NCBI GenBank assembly: GCA_037045685.1
Contig: JBAOII010000023.1
Coordinates: 186,001-250,000, forward strand
Length of the DNA: 64,000 nt
Source of the DNA: Competibacter_A sp037045685
GTDB lineage: Bacteria; Pseudomonadota; Gammaproteobacteria; Competibacterales; Competibacteraceae
Direction: 5' to 3'
The notes below the pieces were generated by a model. That model was not told the DNA's origin. It saw only the letters and a list, made by a program, of their open reading frames with translations, and made no database searches. Positions 21,784 to 30,750 of the stretch are shown here, piece by piece; within the stretch, counting starts at the first letter, position 1, and each line of letters opens with the position of its first letter. The translations under genes were made by a program, and so were the position numbers.

Positions 21784-24392
21784 CCGCCACCAACGCCCTC
21801 CTCAGCGAAACCTGCCGCAACCTGGAGCAAGTCGGTTCCGAGTTTTTGACGTGGCTGGACGAAAATGCCGAACGGGTCCGCCAGGAGAAAGCCGGCTTGA
21901 CCAAGGAATTCCGTCGCCTCGCCGCTCAGGCCCGCCGGCTGGATCAAGCCGTGCAGCGGCCGATGTGCGCGGGGGTGTTCGGCCCCAGCCAGTCCGGCAA
22001 GTCCTATCTGATCTCCGCGCTGGCCCGCAAGGGCACCGCGCCGCTGCTGGCCGATTTCGCCGGCCGGACCATCGACTTCATCCGCGAGATCAATCCGGAA
22101 GGCGGCCGGGAATCCACCGGCTTGGTGACTCGCTTCACCCTGCGGCCAGCCACCGACGCCACGCCCGCGGCCCCGGTCCAGATGCGGCTGCTGACCCAAA
22201 CCGATCTGGTCAAGATTCTCGGCAACACCTATTACGCCGACTGCGATCACAGCGAGGACGAGCTGTTGACCCAGGCCCAGTTGACCGAGTTGCTGGACGG
22301 GTTCGCCAAGGCGGCGCAAGCCCAGCCGGTGGACCCGCTGACCGCCGACGACGTGTACGATTTGCGGGATTATTTCGAGAGCTATTTCCGGGGTTACGAG
22401 CGGATTCGCCTGCTGCGGCACAGCTACTGGGAACAAGCCGCGCACCTGGCGCCCCGCTTGCGCATCCAGGATCGCGCCAAGCTGTTCGGCGTGATCTGGG
22501 GTGGAGTGGAGGCGTTCGGCCAGCTTTACGCGCGCCTGTACACCGGCTTGCAGGGCTTGAATTTCGCCGGCGACGCTTATGCCGGGCTGGACGCGCTGCT
22601 GCCGCGCGAGCAGAGCATCATCGACGTGCAGACTCTCAAGGGGTTGGGGACCGGCGGCGGTCAAACGCTCACCCTGATCGGCGCCGATGGCGCGCGGGTG
22701 ACGCTGCCGCGCAGCGAGGTGACGGCGCTGATCGCCGAACTGCGGATCGTCATCAGCGAACAGCCCTGGGATTTTTTCCAGCACACCGACCTGCTGGATT
22801 TTCCCGGCGCGCGTTCCCGCGAGCAGATCAAGGATTTGCCGGTATTCCTTGAAACCAGCGACGCATTGCAAAGCCTGTTTTTGCGCGGCAAGGTGGCCTA
22901 TTTGTTCGAGCGCTACTGCGCCGAGCAGGAACTGACCAGCATGTTGCTGTGCATCGGCCCCAGCAATCAGGAGGTCAAGACCCTGCCGAAGATGGTCCAG
23001 GACTGGATCGTTTCCACCCACGGCGCCACCCCGGAACAGCGGGCGCAACAGCCGACCGCGCTGTTTCTGGTGCTGACCAAGTTCGATATGGAGTTCGAGG
23101 AGAAGGCCGGCGAGCGCTCCCCGGAAAGCCGCTGGATCACCCGCATGGAAAGCTCCTTGCTGAACTATTTCGGCAAGCAGCACGACTGGCCGCGGCAGTG
23201 GGATACCCAGGGTGCGTTTCGCAACAGCTTTTGGTTGCGTAATCCCAATTTCAAGGCCAAGAATATCTTCGATTACGACGAGGATGGCCGCGAGATCGGC
23301 GTCCGGCCCGGCGAGCGCAAGCGGATCGAAATGTTCAGGGACGCCTTTCTCAAGGATGCCGTCGCCAGCGCCCATTTTCAAAATCCCGAACGGGCGTGGG
23401 AAGCCGGATTCGCGCTCAACGACGGTGGGATCAGCTACTTGGCCGAGCACCTGCGCCCGCTGTGCAATCCCGAACTCAAGCGCCAGCAACTGGCCGGGCA
23501 GGTGGCGCGCTTGTGCGAGCAGATGGTCGAGCGCATGGGGCATTACTACGTCAGCGACAACCCGGAACAGGAAATCGAAAAGCGGCGGGTGGCGGCGCAG
23601 CAAGTCGCCGGCAACTTGATCGACTGCGCCGGCGAGCAGCGTTTCGGCGAGCTGCTGCGCGCCTTGCAGTCCGATTGCGACGAGCTGGAAGGCATTTATT
23701 ACCGGATCGAAACCCGATTGCCGGACGAAAAGCGGGCCATCGGTTCCCCGACCATCGGCGCGGCGGTGGACACCGGGAAAATGAAGGCGCTGCTCGGTTT
23801 GGGGGCGTCCGCCGGCGGACCCGCCGAGGCGCCTCGCAGGGACGATGCGGCGCTGTTCGCCGGCGAAGCGGTGGCGGAATGGATGCGGGATTTGCAGGAT
23901 CTGAGCGGCAACAAATCGCTGTGCGACTACTACCGCGTGCCGGAAGCCAGCATGGCCGAATTCGTCAAGGAGCTGATCGCCGGGGCGCAGCGTTTGAAGT
24001 TGGAGGAGCAAATCGTGACCTTGGTGCGGCAGGTGACCGGCTTTCGCATGAAGTTCGAGCAAATCGTGGCCTTGCCGGCCCGGCTGACCGCCAACCTGCT
24101 CAACCGATACGTGGCTTTTCTGGGCTACGATGCCCTCAAGCTGGAACAGCGGCCGATGTTGCCGCTGGAGAGCGGTCCCCGGCCGGTTTTCCCGCCGCGA
24201 GCGGTGCCGCGCGGCGGCCCGCAACTGAGCGAGCAGCAATCGACCTACGATCAGGATTACTACACCGACTGGATTCGCGCCTTTCTCGATCTGGTGGAGC
24301 GGAATTCCCGCAGCCGCGACGGCGGGGAAGTGGATCTCGCCGCCAACCGGCGATTGGGCGAACTGCTGGCGCGGCTGCGGCCGGCCGCCTGA
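21780..24392 (+). CDS. srfC: SrfC-like large GTPase
   Basis: This 870-residue protein matches the putative virulence factor SrfC family. It contains a full set of GTPase signatures: a G1 P-loop GPSQSGKS at residues 68-75, a G3-like DFPG in HTDLLDFPGARSREQ near residue 340, and a G4 TKFD in LFLVLTKFD near residue 434. An N-terminal helical segment precedes the P-loop, and a long helical region follows the G domain, a layout reminiscent of dynamin-like GTPases. No membrane helix is seen. The start overlaps the end of the cyclic-di-GMP enzyme gene by four bases. The family's molecular role is unknown; the GTPase assignment comes from the motifs. Confidence 0.85.
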   Translation: MTATNALLSETCRNLEQVGSEFLTWLDENAERVRQEKAGLTKEFRRLAAQARRLDQAVQRPMCAGVFGPSQSGKSYLISALARKGTAPLLADFAGRTIDFIREINPEGGRESTGLVTRFTLRPATDATPAAPVQMRLLTQTDLVKILGNTYYADCDHSEDELLTQAQLTELLDGFAKAAQAQPVDPLTADDVYDLRDYFESYFRGYERIRLLRHSYWEQAAHLAPRLRIQDRAKLFGVIWGGVEAFGQLYARLYTGLQGLNFAGDAYAGLDALLPREQSIIDVQTLKGLGTGGGQTLTLIGADGARVTLPRSEVTALIAELRIVISEQPWDFFQHTDLLDFPGARSREQIKDLPVFLETSDALQSLFLRGKVAYLFERYCAEQELTSMLLCIGPSNQEVKTLPKMVQDWIVSTHGATPEQRAQQPTALFLVLTKFDMEFEEKAGERSPESRWITRMESSLLNYFGKQHDWPRQWDTQGAFRNSFWLRNPNFKAKNIFDYDEDGREIGVRPGERKRIEMFRDAFLKDAVASAHFQNPERAWEAGFALNDGGISYLAEHLRPLCNPELKRQQLAGQVARLCEQMVERMGHYYVSDNPEQEIEKRRVAAQQVAGNLIDCAGEQRFGELLRALQSDCDELEGIYYRIETRLPDEKRAIGSPTIGAAVDTGKMKALLGLGASAGGPAEAPRRDDAALFAGEAVAEWMRDLQDLSGNKSLCDYYRVPEASMAEFVKELIAGAQRLKLEEQIVTLVRQVTGFRMKFEQIVALPARLTANLLNRYVAFLGYDALKLEQRPMLPLESGPRPVFPPRAVPRGGPQLSEQQSTYDQDYYTDWIRAFLDLVERNSRSRDGGEVDLAANRRLGELLARLRPAA

Positions 24393-24540
24393 GCCGAATT
24401 GCGGTCATTGGGCCGATAGATCGCTTACAATCGCCGTCGGACGATCCTGTCTCCACGCCCGCATCATGGGGCTCGCTCCAATCGCGCGGGGGAGGCGAAG
24501 ACGGTTCGACGAACAATCGATAACCCCTGGAGGATTTTGC

Positions 24541-26049
24541 ATGGCCGCGCTTTCGGTTCGCGTGTCGGAAGATCCCGCTCGCCCGCTGGGGCACGCCATC
24601 GTCACGCTCGGCGGATTGCCGCGCGGCCTGGAGACGTTCGAGTTTGCCCTGAGCCGCCACGGCTTCGCGGCCAATCATCTTGGCCCGGACGGCTGGCAGG
24701 GCGCGGAATGCTGGCTGCAACCCGAAGAAGCTTGGTTCAGCGGCGAACTGTTGAAATTCGTGATCCATCCCGATCTGGTTTTTCAACTGGAAAACATGCC
24801 CTATCAACTGGCGGTGCGCGGCCAGGGCTTGACGGGGACCGCGACCTCGACGTTTGTTTGGCCGCTGCAACTGGAACTCGAAGAGGGCGGCGCCGGCGGC
24901 GAGCGCAAAGTGGTCGGCGGCACGCGGGTCAATCCAGGCCCGACGTCCCGTCCCGAGCCGGCCCGCGCCGTGCCGGCGGTCGAACCGCCGCCGTTACCGT
25001 TGCCGGAGGTGGGCGGCGCGGATTTGAAAATTCCCGACATGCCGATTCCGGAGATCGGCGCTGGCCTCGATGCCGGCGACGAAGACCGGACCCGTCTGGC
25101 GCCACCCCGGCTCAAAGACTCGAAACCACGGGATTCCACGGGTCTGGGTCGGACGCCGACAGCGAGTCCGCAAGCTTCGGAAGCGGTTGTTCCGGCCGAG
25201 GACGATCTGACCCGGAAAGCGCCCGGCCGCGTCGTCCCGCTACCTGCCGCCAGAAGGGCCAACGCGGTCGCCGGTGATGGGGTGGAAACGAAGTCGGCTT
25301 CGCCGGTTGCCGGCGGAGAGCCGCCAATTCGGGCCGAGCCTCCACGCTTGGGATCCGGACCACCGCCTTTCGAACCCGGCCCAAGCGGGGCGGCGGCTGC
25401 GCGGCGCGGGAAATCCGGGATGCTGGCCGGGTTGCTGGGACTGGTGGCGCTGGCGGCGCTCGCGGCCTTCGGATGGTGGTGGTTCGGCCGCTCGGCCGGC
25501 GAGAAACCCCCGATCCCGCTCCCCGATAAACCCGCCGCACCGATCCCGTCCACCCCGCCGACCGGGTCCCGCCTGACCCCCGAGCCGAAGCCCGCGCCGG
25601 AGCCGAAGCCCGCGCCGGAGCCGAAGCCCGCGCCGGAGCCGAAGCCCGCGCCGGAGCCGAAGCCCGCGCCGGAGCCGGCCCCGATTTTTCAGCCGACGCC
25701 GCCGGTACGTCCGGTTCCACCCGAATCCACGGTTCCGGTTCCGCCCATCGCGCCCGAACCCTCCTCGGCGGTAAAGGTGCCAGCCGCGCCACCGATCCCG
25801 TCCGGGCCGAGCCCCTCGCCGGCCGCGCCAGCCGATTCGCGGCCGATACCGACGCCGACAGCGCCGGTGCCGCCGCCGCGCCCGGTTCCGCCCGTCGCGC
25901 CGGTCGAGCGTCAGCGGCCTCCGCCAGCGCCGCCCGCCGCCCCGTCCCGACCGGGTTCCGGCCGCAGTCTGGAGGACGAATTGAAATCGCAATTCGATCC
26001 GACCCAGCAGGAATTGGAGAAAAGATTGCGTCCAAACAAATCGCCCTAG
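24541..26049 (+). CDS. bitopic membrane protein with long proline-rich periplasmic tail
   Basis: This is 502 residues. I chose ATG 24541 because CTGGAGG sits nine bases upstream; an open frame from 24466 lacks such a site. Residues 1-115 form a beta-rich domain I do not recognise (MAALSVRVSED start, WLQPEEAWFSGE in the middle). An unstructured linker follows, and one membrane helix lies near residues 294-316 (LLGLVALAALAAFGWWWFG). The remaining 185 residues are rich in Pro, Ala and Glu and include five exact EPKPAP repeats encoded by 18-base units. The tail resembles a periplasm-spanning spacer of the TonB type, but there is no TonB C-terminal domain. It sits between srfC and the TAXI gene. 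Confidence 0.75.
   Translation: MAALSVRVSEDPARPLGHAIVTLGGLPRGLETFEFALSRHGFAANHLGPDGWQGAECWLQPEEAWFSGELLKFVIHPDLVFQLENMPYQLAVRGQGLTGTATSTFVWPLQLELEEGGAGGERKVVGGTRVNPGPTSRPEPARAVPAVEPPPLPLPEVGGADLKIPDMPIPEIGAGLDAGDEDRTRLAPPRLKDSKPRDSTGLGRTPTASPQASEAVVPAEDDLTRKAPGRVVPLPAARRANAVAGDGVETKSASPVAGGEPPIRAEPPRLGSGPPPFEPGPSGAAAARRGKSGMLAGLLGLVALAALAAFGWWWFGRSAGEKPPIPLPDKPAAPIPSTPPTGSRLTPEPKPAPEPKPAPEPKPAPEPKPAPEPKPAPEPAPIFQPTPPVRPVPPESTVPVPPIAPEPSSAVKVPAAPPIPSGPSPSPAAPADSRPIPTPTAPVPPPRPVPPVAPVERQRPPPAPPAAPSRPGSGRSLEDELKSQFDPTQQELEKRLRPNKSP
25582..25671 (+). repeat. five tandem 18-bp repeats coding EPKPAP
   Basis: The unit GAGCCGAAGCCCGCGCCG is repeated five times without a mismatch and then runs into a partial sixth copy (GAGCCGGCC). 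It is in frame within the proline-rich membrane protein gene and codes for Glu-Pro-Lys-Pro-Ala-Pro. Identity at third codon positions means recent slippage or strong conversion, so copy number may vary between strains. Confidence 0.95.
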
Positions 26050-26122
26050 ACGCGACGTACCCAGGGTTCCGATGGGACGCACACTCAACGTGATCACGCA
26101 TTTGCTGCATAGGAGCACGCTC

Positions 26123-27175
26123 ATGAATCGTTCGCTGGTCGCCGGTCTGCTGTTGCTCTGTGGTCTGACCGGCTCGCTGCCGGCCTTTGCCGAGGACGCC
26201 GACGCCAAGCAGATCGGCATGGTCACCGGCTCCAGGACCGGGACTTACATCCAGTTCGGCAACGATATCGCCGGAGTCGCCAAGTCTGTCGGCCTGGACA
26301 TCCTGGTCAAGGATTCCCAGGGTTCGATCGACAACATCAAGCGCATCAACAGCAAGGAAAACGCGACCTTCGGCATCGTGCAATCCGACGTGCTGGGTTT
26401 CCTCAGCCGCTCCGAAAGCCCGGAGATGCGCCAGGTCGCCGGCCGCTTGCGCTTGATCTTCCCGTTTTACAACGAGGAAGTGCATCTGTTCGCCAACAAG
26501 TCGATCCAGTCGTTCAACGATTTGCAGGGCAAGCGGGTGGTGGTGGGCGAGCAGGGCAGCGGGACGTGGCTGACCGCGATGAATTTGCTGCAACTGACCG
26601 GCGTCAAACCGGCCGAGCCGTTGAATTTGCCGCCCCTGCAAGGCGTGACGGCCGTGCTCAAGGGCGAGGCCGACGCCATGTTCTACGTGGCCGGCAAACC
26701 CGTCAGCCTGTTCACCAAAGTGGGCAATCTGATCACCAAGCCGGAGTTCGCCGCGATGTTGTCCAACGTGCATTTCGTGGCGCTGGACGATCCCCGGATG
26801 CTGCGGGAATACCAGCCGGCCAAGATCGGCCAGGCCGATTACGAGTGGTTGCCCGGCGACGTTTCGACTATCGCGGTGAAGGCGGTGCTGATGAGCTTCG
26901 ATTTTTCCGGCAAGCAAAGCCCGTATTTCGTCCAGCGCTGCCAGCAGTTGGCGAAGCTCGGCCAAGCGATTCGCGCCAACATCGGCCAACTGCGGCAGAC
27001 CGGTCATCCCAAGTGGAAGGAGGTCAATCTGGACGAGAAGGTCGGCGTTTGGCCGCTGGATACCTGCTCGCGCAGCGGCAAGGGCGGCGGTTCCGAGGTC
27101 GATCTCACCCGCCAGTTGGAGAAGATGTTGCTGAACTTGCACGAGTGGCCCCGCCGCACGATTCCGGCGGCCTGA
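26123..27175 (+). CDS. TAXI-family periplasmic solute-binding protein
   Basis: This 350-residue protein belongs to the TAXI group of TRAP-transporter binding proteins. ATG 26123 with AGGAG upstream yields a textbook signal peptide (MNRSLVAGLLLLCGLTGSLP, cleaved after FAE or nearby). Family-typical blocks are the opening strand IGMVTGSRTGTYIQFGNDIA, the ligand-site region VQSDVLGFL, the loop RVVVGEQGSGT and the late KAVLMS segment. TAXI proteins normally work with a fused DctQM-type permease, but no permease gene is present. Its place inside the srf cluster therefore suggests a sensing or delivery role. The ligand is unknown. Confidence 0.85.
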   Translation: MNRSLVAGLLLLCGLTGSLPAFAEDADAKQIGMVTGSRTGTYIQFGNDIAGVAKSVGLDILVKDSQGSIDNIKRINSKENATFGIVQSDVLGFLSRSESPEMRQVAGRLRLIFPFYNEEVHLFANKSIQSFNDLQGKRVVVGEQGSGTWLTAMNLLQLTGVKPAEPLNLPPLQGVTAVLKGEADAMFYVAGKPVSLFTKVGNLITKPEFAAMLSNVHFVALDDPRMLREYQPAKIGQADYEWLPGDVSTIAVKAVLMSFDFSGKQSPYFVQRCQQLAKLGQAIRANIGQLRQTGHPKWKEVNLDEKVGVWPLDTCSRSGKGGGSEVDLTRQLEKMLLNLHEWPRRTIPAA

Positions 27176-27196
27176 GCTTATTGCGGGAGAGAACCG

Positions 27197-27715
27197 ATGC
27201 GATTCGCGCGGATGGTGTTGTTGGCGGTTTTCGTCGCTGGAGCGGGCGTGGCGCTGGCTCAGGACGGCCGGCCGGATGCCCGGCTGGAATTGTCCAGCAC
27301 CGCCTTCGGGTTGCTGTTCGGCTTCAGTCAGGGTCAGGGCAGGCTGCTCTTTCGGGAGCGTCAGTACCCGTTCTCGGTGTCGGGGATCAAGGTGGCGACC
27401 TTGGGCGTCACTCGGGTGAATGCGCTCGGCCAAGTCTATCGGTTGCGGGATTTGGCCGATTTCCCCGGCCGCTATTACGCGGTCGAGGGGGCTTTTACCG
27501 TCGGCCAAGGCGGCGGTAGCGCCGTGTTGCGCAACGAGAAGGGCGTGACGCTCTATTTGCAGAACGTGCAACAGGGCATCGAATTGACGCTGGGCGGCGG
27601 CGGCATCGATATCGTGTTTGCCGAAGCCGCCGCGCCGTCGTCGCCAACTGCGGCGGAGGGCGCGAAGGCCAGCGAGAAAACCGACGCTGTCTGGTCATCG
27701 AACGGCTCCAGGTAA
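27197..27715 (+). CDS. small exported protein of the srf cluster, unassigned
   Basis: This 172-residue protein has a signal peptide (MRFARMVLLAVFVAGAGVAL, cut near ALAQ). The mature part is glycine-rich and beta-rich, with FGLLFGFSQGQGRLLF, RYPFSVSG-like and DFPGRYYAVEG segments. It vaguely resembles DUF1134-type exported proteins, but I would not assign it. There is no cysteine and no membrane helix beyond the signal. GGGAGA lies upstream of the start, 22 bases after the TAXI gene stops, so the two are likely co-expressed. Confidence 0.65.
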   Translation: MRFARMVLLAVFVAGAGVALAQDGRPDARLELSSTAFGLLFGFSQGQGRLLFRERQYPFSVSGIKVATLGVTRVNALGQVYRLRDLADFPGRYYAVEGAFTVGQGGGSAVLRNEKGVTLYLQNVQQGIELTLGGGGIDIVFAEAAAPSSPTAAEGAKASEKTDAVWSSNGSR

Positions 27716-27745
27716 ACAGGTGGTAGTTGCGAGGCGCGGGCGGGC

Positions 27746-29706
27746 ATGATCGAGCAGATTTTGCTGAGGAGCGGTTCCTTCGACGGCGTGCGCGAGATCG
27801 GGGGTTTCGGCCAGCCCTTGCACGCCCTTTATCCGCAAATCCGGGCGGTGCTCGCCAGCGAGCTGGAACCGGACGCGGGTTCGCTACTGGCCGAGCCGGT
27901 AGTGGATCGCGCCAAGAACCGCATCGATTGGTACACGCAAGGCGATCCTGATCGCAAGCCGGTCGCGTTGAGCGAGTTGCCCGACGAACAGCGGCGGCCG
28001 ATTCTGGCGCGGGTCGACGATCTGCTCGGTCGCGGGCGGGAAGTGGCGGAACGCTATACCGCCTCCGGCGACGCGCGCCGGGTGCAATTGGGCGAGATCC
28101 TGCGGGCCGTGCTGGCGGCGCCCGCCGAAACCGAGGTCTATCTGGTCGAAGGCAGGCCCGCGATCACCGGCTGGGGTTTCGCGCCGGATCGGCCTTGGGA
28201 GACGCCGGGCGGCTCCGCTCGGCGTCCAATGGCACCGGCGGAACCCGCCGGATCGGCGCGCGATGTGGCGGTGCCGGACATCGCCATTCCCGAACTGGCC
28301 ACTGTGCCCGAATCTGCTCCTCTCGCCCAATCCGCCGTGGAAACCGAGCGACCGGCCGAATCCTTGCCGCCGTCGCTCCCCGAGCCGGCAGCGGAACCCG
28401 CCAGACCGTCGCCCGAGCCGGCCGCGACCGCGCCGGAAGAACGAGCGCCGCCACGCTCGGAAGCCGAATCGCCGCCGGAACCTGTCGGCCGGGCCAGTAG
28501 CCACCGTGGCCGAACCGCCGCCCGTCGGGCAGTCCTCGCCGGCATCGCTGCTCCGCTATGTCGTGGTCGGCTCCCGGTATTTCTGGGGCGTGGCGGCCGT
28601 CGCGCTGTTGCTGGTGCTGCTGGCGGCCTATTCGGGGCTGGGGAGAGAGCGGTCGCCGAGCCCCGTCGCCAGTGAGACGGCGCGTTCGACGGCGGATGCG
28701 AAACTCGATAGCGCCCTGATCGAAGCCCAGCGGCAGGAAGCGGAGCTACGGGCGCGGCTCGAACGGTTGCTGGTGCAACTGGCCGGTCGGCGCGGCCAAT
28801 GCCCCTTGCCCGCCGGATCGGGCGCGACGGACATCGTTCCGGTTCCAGGCGGGGACGCTATCGCGGGCGCGATTCCGAGCCGCGCCCGCCGGCCGTGCGG
28901 AGTCGTCGCCGACTCGTCCCGAGATCGGAACGACGGCGGTGGACAAGAACCAACGACACCCACACCGATCCCCGGCCAGATAGCGGTGCCAGCCGTAACT
29001 CCGGGTCGGGAGCCGAGCGGCACGCCGACCGAGGTAACGTCGGCGGCGCCAACAGCGCCCGAGCGCAGGACGCCACCGGCGACCCAGCCCCCATCGCCGA
29101 GTACCGACAATCCCCTAGACGCCGCCAGCCCGCTGCCGACAACCCCCGCGTCCCGCTCGCCATCGGATGTGGCGCCGCCAGGGCGGACGCTGGAAGAAGT
29201 TTTGACCGGCCGCGACTCGGGAACGGCCGTACCCCCACGCATCGCAACCGCCGGCCAAACCGCCGGTCAAGGCGGAACCGACGCCCGAAGAACGCCAGGA
29301 GTTCGCGAACCGCATGTCCGCGACCGGCGCGACGACGGGTGAAATCACCGCGACATTGCTGTGGAATGGCCCCAGCGATCTCGACCTGGTGGTGCGCTGT
29401 CCGTCCGGGCGGCAGTTGGATTTTCGAAATACCGCCGAGTGCGGCGGAACCCTCGATGTGGACGCCAATACCGCTCGCGGCAGTCTGAGCGAGCGTCCGA
29501 TGGAAAACGCTTACTGGCCCGCCGGCAAGGCTGGACCGGGTATGTATGAGGTCTTGGTTCGCTATGTTCCCCGCAAGGACGAGGAACGTCCCCGGGAAAC
29601 GCCGTTTCAGGTCCACTTGAGCCAGAGCGGTCAGGAATCGGTTTTCAAGGGCGCCATCCGGCCGAACGCGGTTGTGCCGGTGACGACGTTCGACGTGCGG
29701 CGCTGA
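27746..29706 (+). pseudogene. SrfA-like membrane protein with C-terminal beta-sandwich, two frameshifts
   Basis: The N-terminal 150 residues fit the SrfA family (LLRSGSFDGVREIGGFGQPL, KNRIDWY, VYLVEGRPAITGWGF). A Pro/Glu-rich linker, one membrane helix (FWGVAAVALLLVLLAAYSGL) with a following coiled coil, a second Pro-rich linker and a C-terminal domain follow. That last domain (TATLLWNGPSDLDLVVRCPS, GGTLDVDAN, ENAYWPAGKAGPGMYEV) resembles YfaP/DUF2135 beta-sandwiches. Three successive reading frames are needed: shifts lie near 28485-28500 and in or near the CCCCC run at 29231-29236, each explained by one extra base. Corrected length is about 652 residues. It may be intact in the real genome. 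SrfA identity is by pattern memory and should be tested. Confidence 0.68.
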
Positions 29707-29716
29707 GGGTAATCCC

Positions 29717-30064
29717 ATGAGCAAACTGGCGAGCGAGCAGGAACACCCGCAATTCACGATCTACCCCGAGGAAGCCGCGATTCCCGGCTATCAGCGGGCC
29801 TGGGTTTGGGGCGTGGCGGCGCTGGCGATTTTGCTGTGCGGTCTGGCCGCCGGCTGGCTGTTCGGTGCTGCGGGAAATCACCACGCCGGTAGCGCTCCGC
29901 GCTCCGCGCTCCGATCCGTGGATGGCGACGCCCTGCGGGTCCGACAAGAAGCGGTCAACGGCCAACTGCGAGAGCGTATCACCCGCTTGGAGCAAGCGTT
30001 GGCCGGCGATGCTTGCGGGCCGGCGGCGCTGGAAGCGTTGACCCGAACCACCGGAAAACCGTGA
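29717..30064 (+). CDS. small single-pass membrane protein with coiled coil
   Basis: This 115-residue protein has a cytoplasmic N-terminus of about 30 residues (MSKLASEQEHPQFTIYPEEA), one membrane helix (VWGVAALAILLCGLAAGWLF) and a C-terminal heptad-like region ending in DACGPAALEALTRTTGKP. No family is recognised. It begins 10 bases after the SrfA-like gene and appears to be the last gene of the srf cluster. The membrane-then-coil layout repeats that of the SrfA-like protein, so the two might pair. Confidence 0.65.
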   Translation: MSKLASEQEHPQFTIYPEEAAIPGYQRAWVWGVAALAILLCGLAAGWLFGAAGNHHAGSAPRSALRSVDGDALRVRQEAVNGQLRERITRLEQALAGDACGPAALEALTRTTGKP

Positions 30065-30092
30065 GTTTCTTCTCCATCGAGGAGGTGAATGC

Positions 30093-30545
30093 ATGTCCAC
30101 TTTTTCCATCGAACTCGCTTGGCGGCGCACGACACCGGATTTCGACTATAAGACCTTCGATCGCGGCCATATTTGGTATCTGGCCGGCGGCCAAACGGTG
30201 CAAGGTTCGGCGGCGCCGGAATTTTCCGGAGACCCCGAGAAGAGCAACCCCGAGGAAGCCCTGCTGGCGGCGCTGTCGAGCTGCCACATGCTGACGTTTC
30301 TGTCCATCGCCGCGCTCAAGAAACTGGTGGTGGAGAGCTACGAGGATGAGCCGCTGGCCGAGCTGGGCAAGAACGAGAAGGGTAAAATGATGGTGTCGCG
30401 CCTGACTTTGCGGCCCAAGGTGGTGTTTGGCGGCGAGACGGTTCCCGACGCCGAGACCGTTGTAGAACTGCATCGCAAGGCGAAGGAGAATTGCTTTATC
30501 GGCAATTCCTTGCTCAGTCCGGTGGTGCTGGAGCCACGGTTCTGA
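30093..30545 (+). CDS. OsmC family peroxiredoxin-like protein
   Basis: This 150-residue protein has the OsmC/Ohr fold signatures: NPEEALLAALSSCHMLTFL with the peroxidatic Cys, and AKENCFIGNSLL with the second Cys. OsmC proteins reduce organic hydroperoxides in the cytoplasm using the Cys pair. GAGGAGG lies just upstream of the ATG. It is closer to the general OsmC subgroup than to Ohr, judging by the spacing and the ENC motif. It lies 28 bases after the srf cluster and may be read through from it, but has no obvious link to it. Confidence 0.9.
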   Translation: MSTFSIELAWRRTTPDFDYKTFDRGHIWYLAGGQTVQGSAAPEFSGDPEKSNPEEALLAALSSCHMLTFLSIAALKKLVVESYEDEPLAELGKNEKGKMMVSRLTLRPKVVFGGETVPDAETVVELHRKAKENCFIGNSLLSPVVLEPRF

Positions 30546-30750
30546 GGGCCATCGAGGGGAAGAGAGCCAGTGCGCTCGAAGTTCGATCTTGATCCGATGA
30601 AACGGCAACCGCTGGCCGAAATGCCGCTGCGAGAGCCGACGCGCTGCCCGGTCGCGAGCGGCCCGCTGCCGGATTCTTGCGTTGCCGTCTCCACTGTTCT
30701 ATAACTTTGCGCCCGAGAAGCGGTTGAACTTGAAAGAGGGTTGGGACGGT

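Noticed and set aside
25582..25671. Short regular repeats as a possible CRISPR array.
   Set aside because: The units are contiguous with no spacers and are in frame within a coding region.
30570..30704. Small open frame of about 44 codons from GTG between the OsmC and transpeptidase genes.
   Set aside because: No ribosome site of note, no recognisable features, and the composition is ordinary intergenic.
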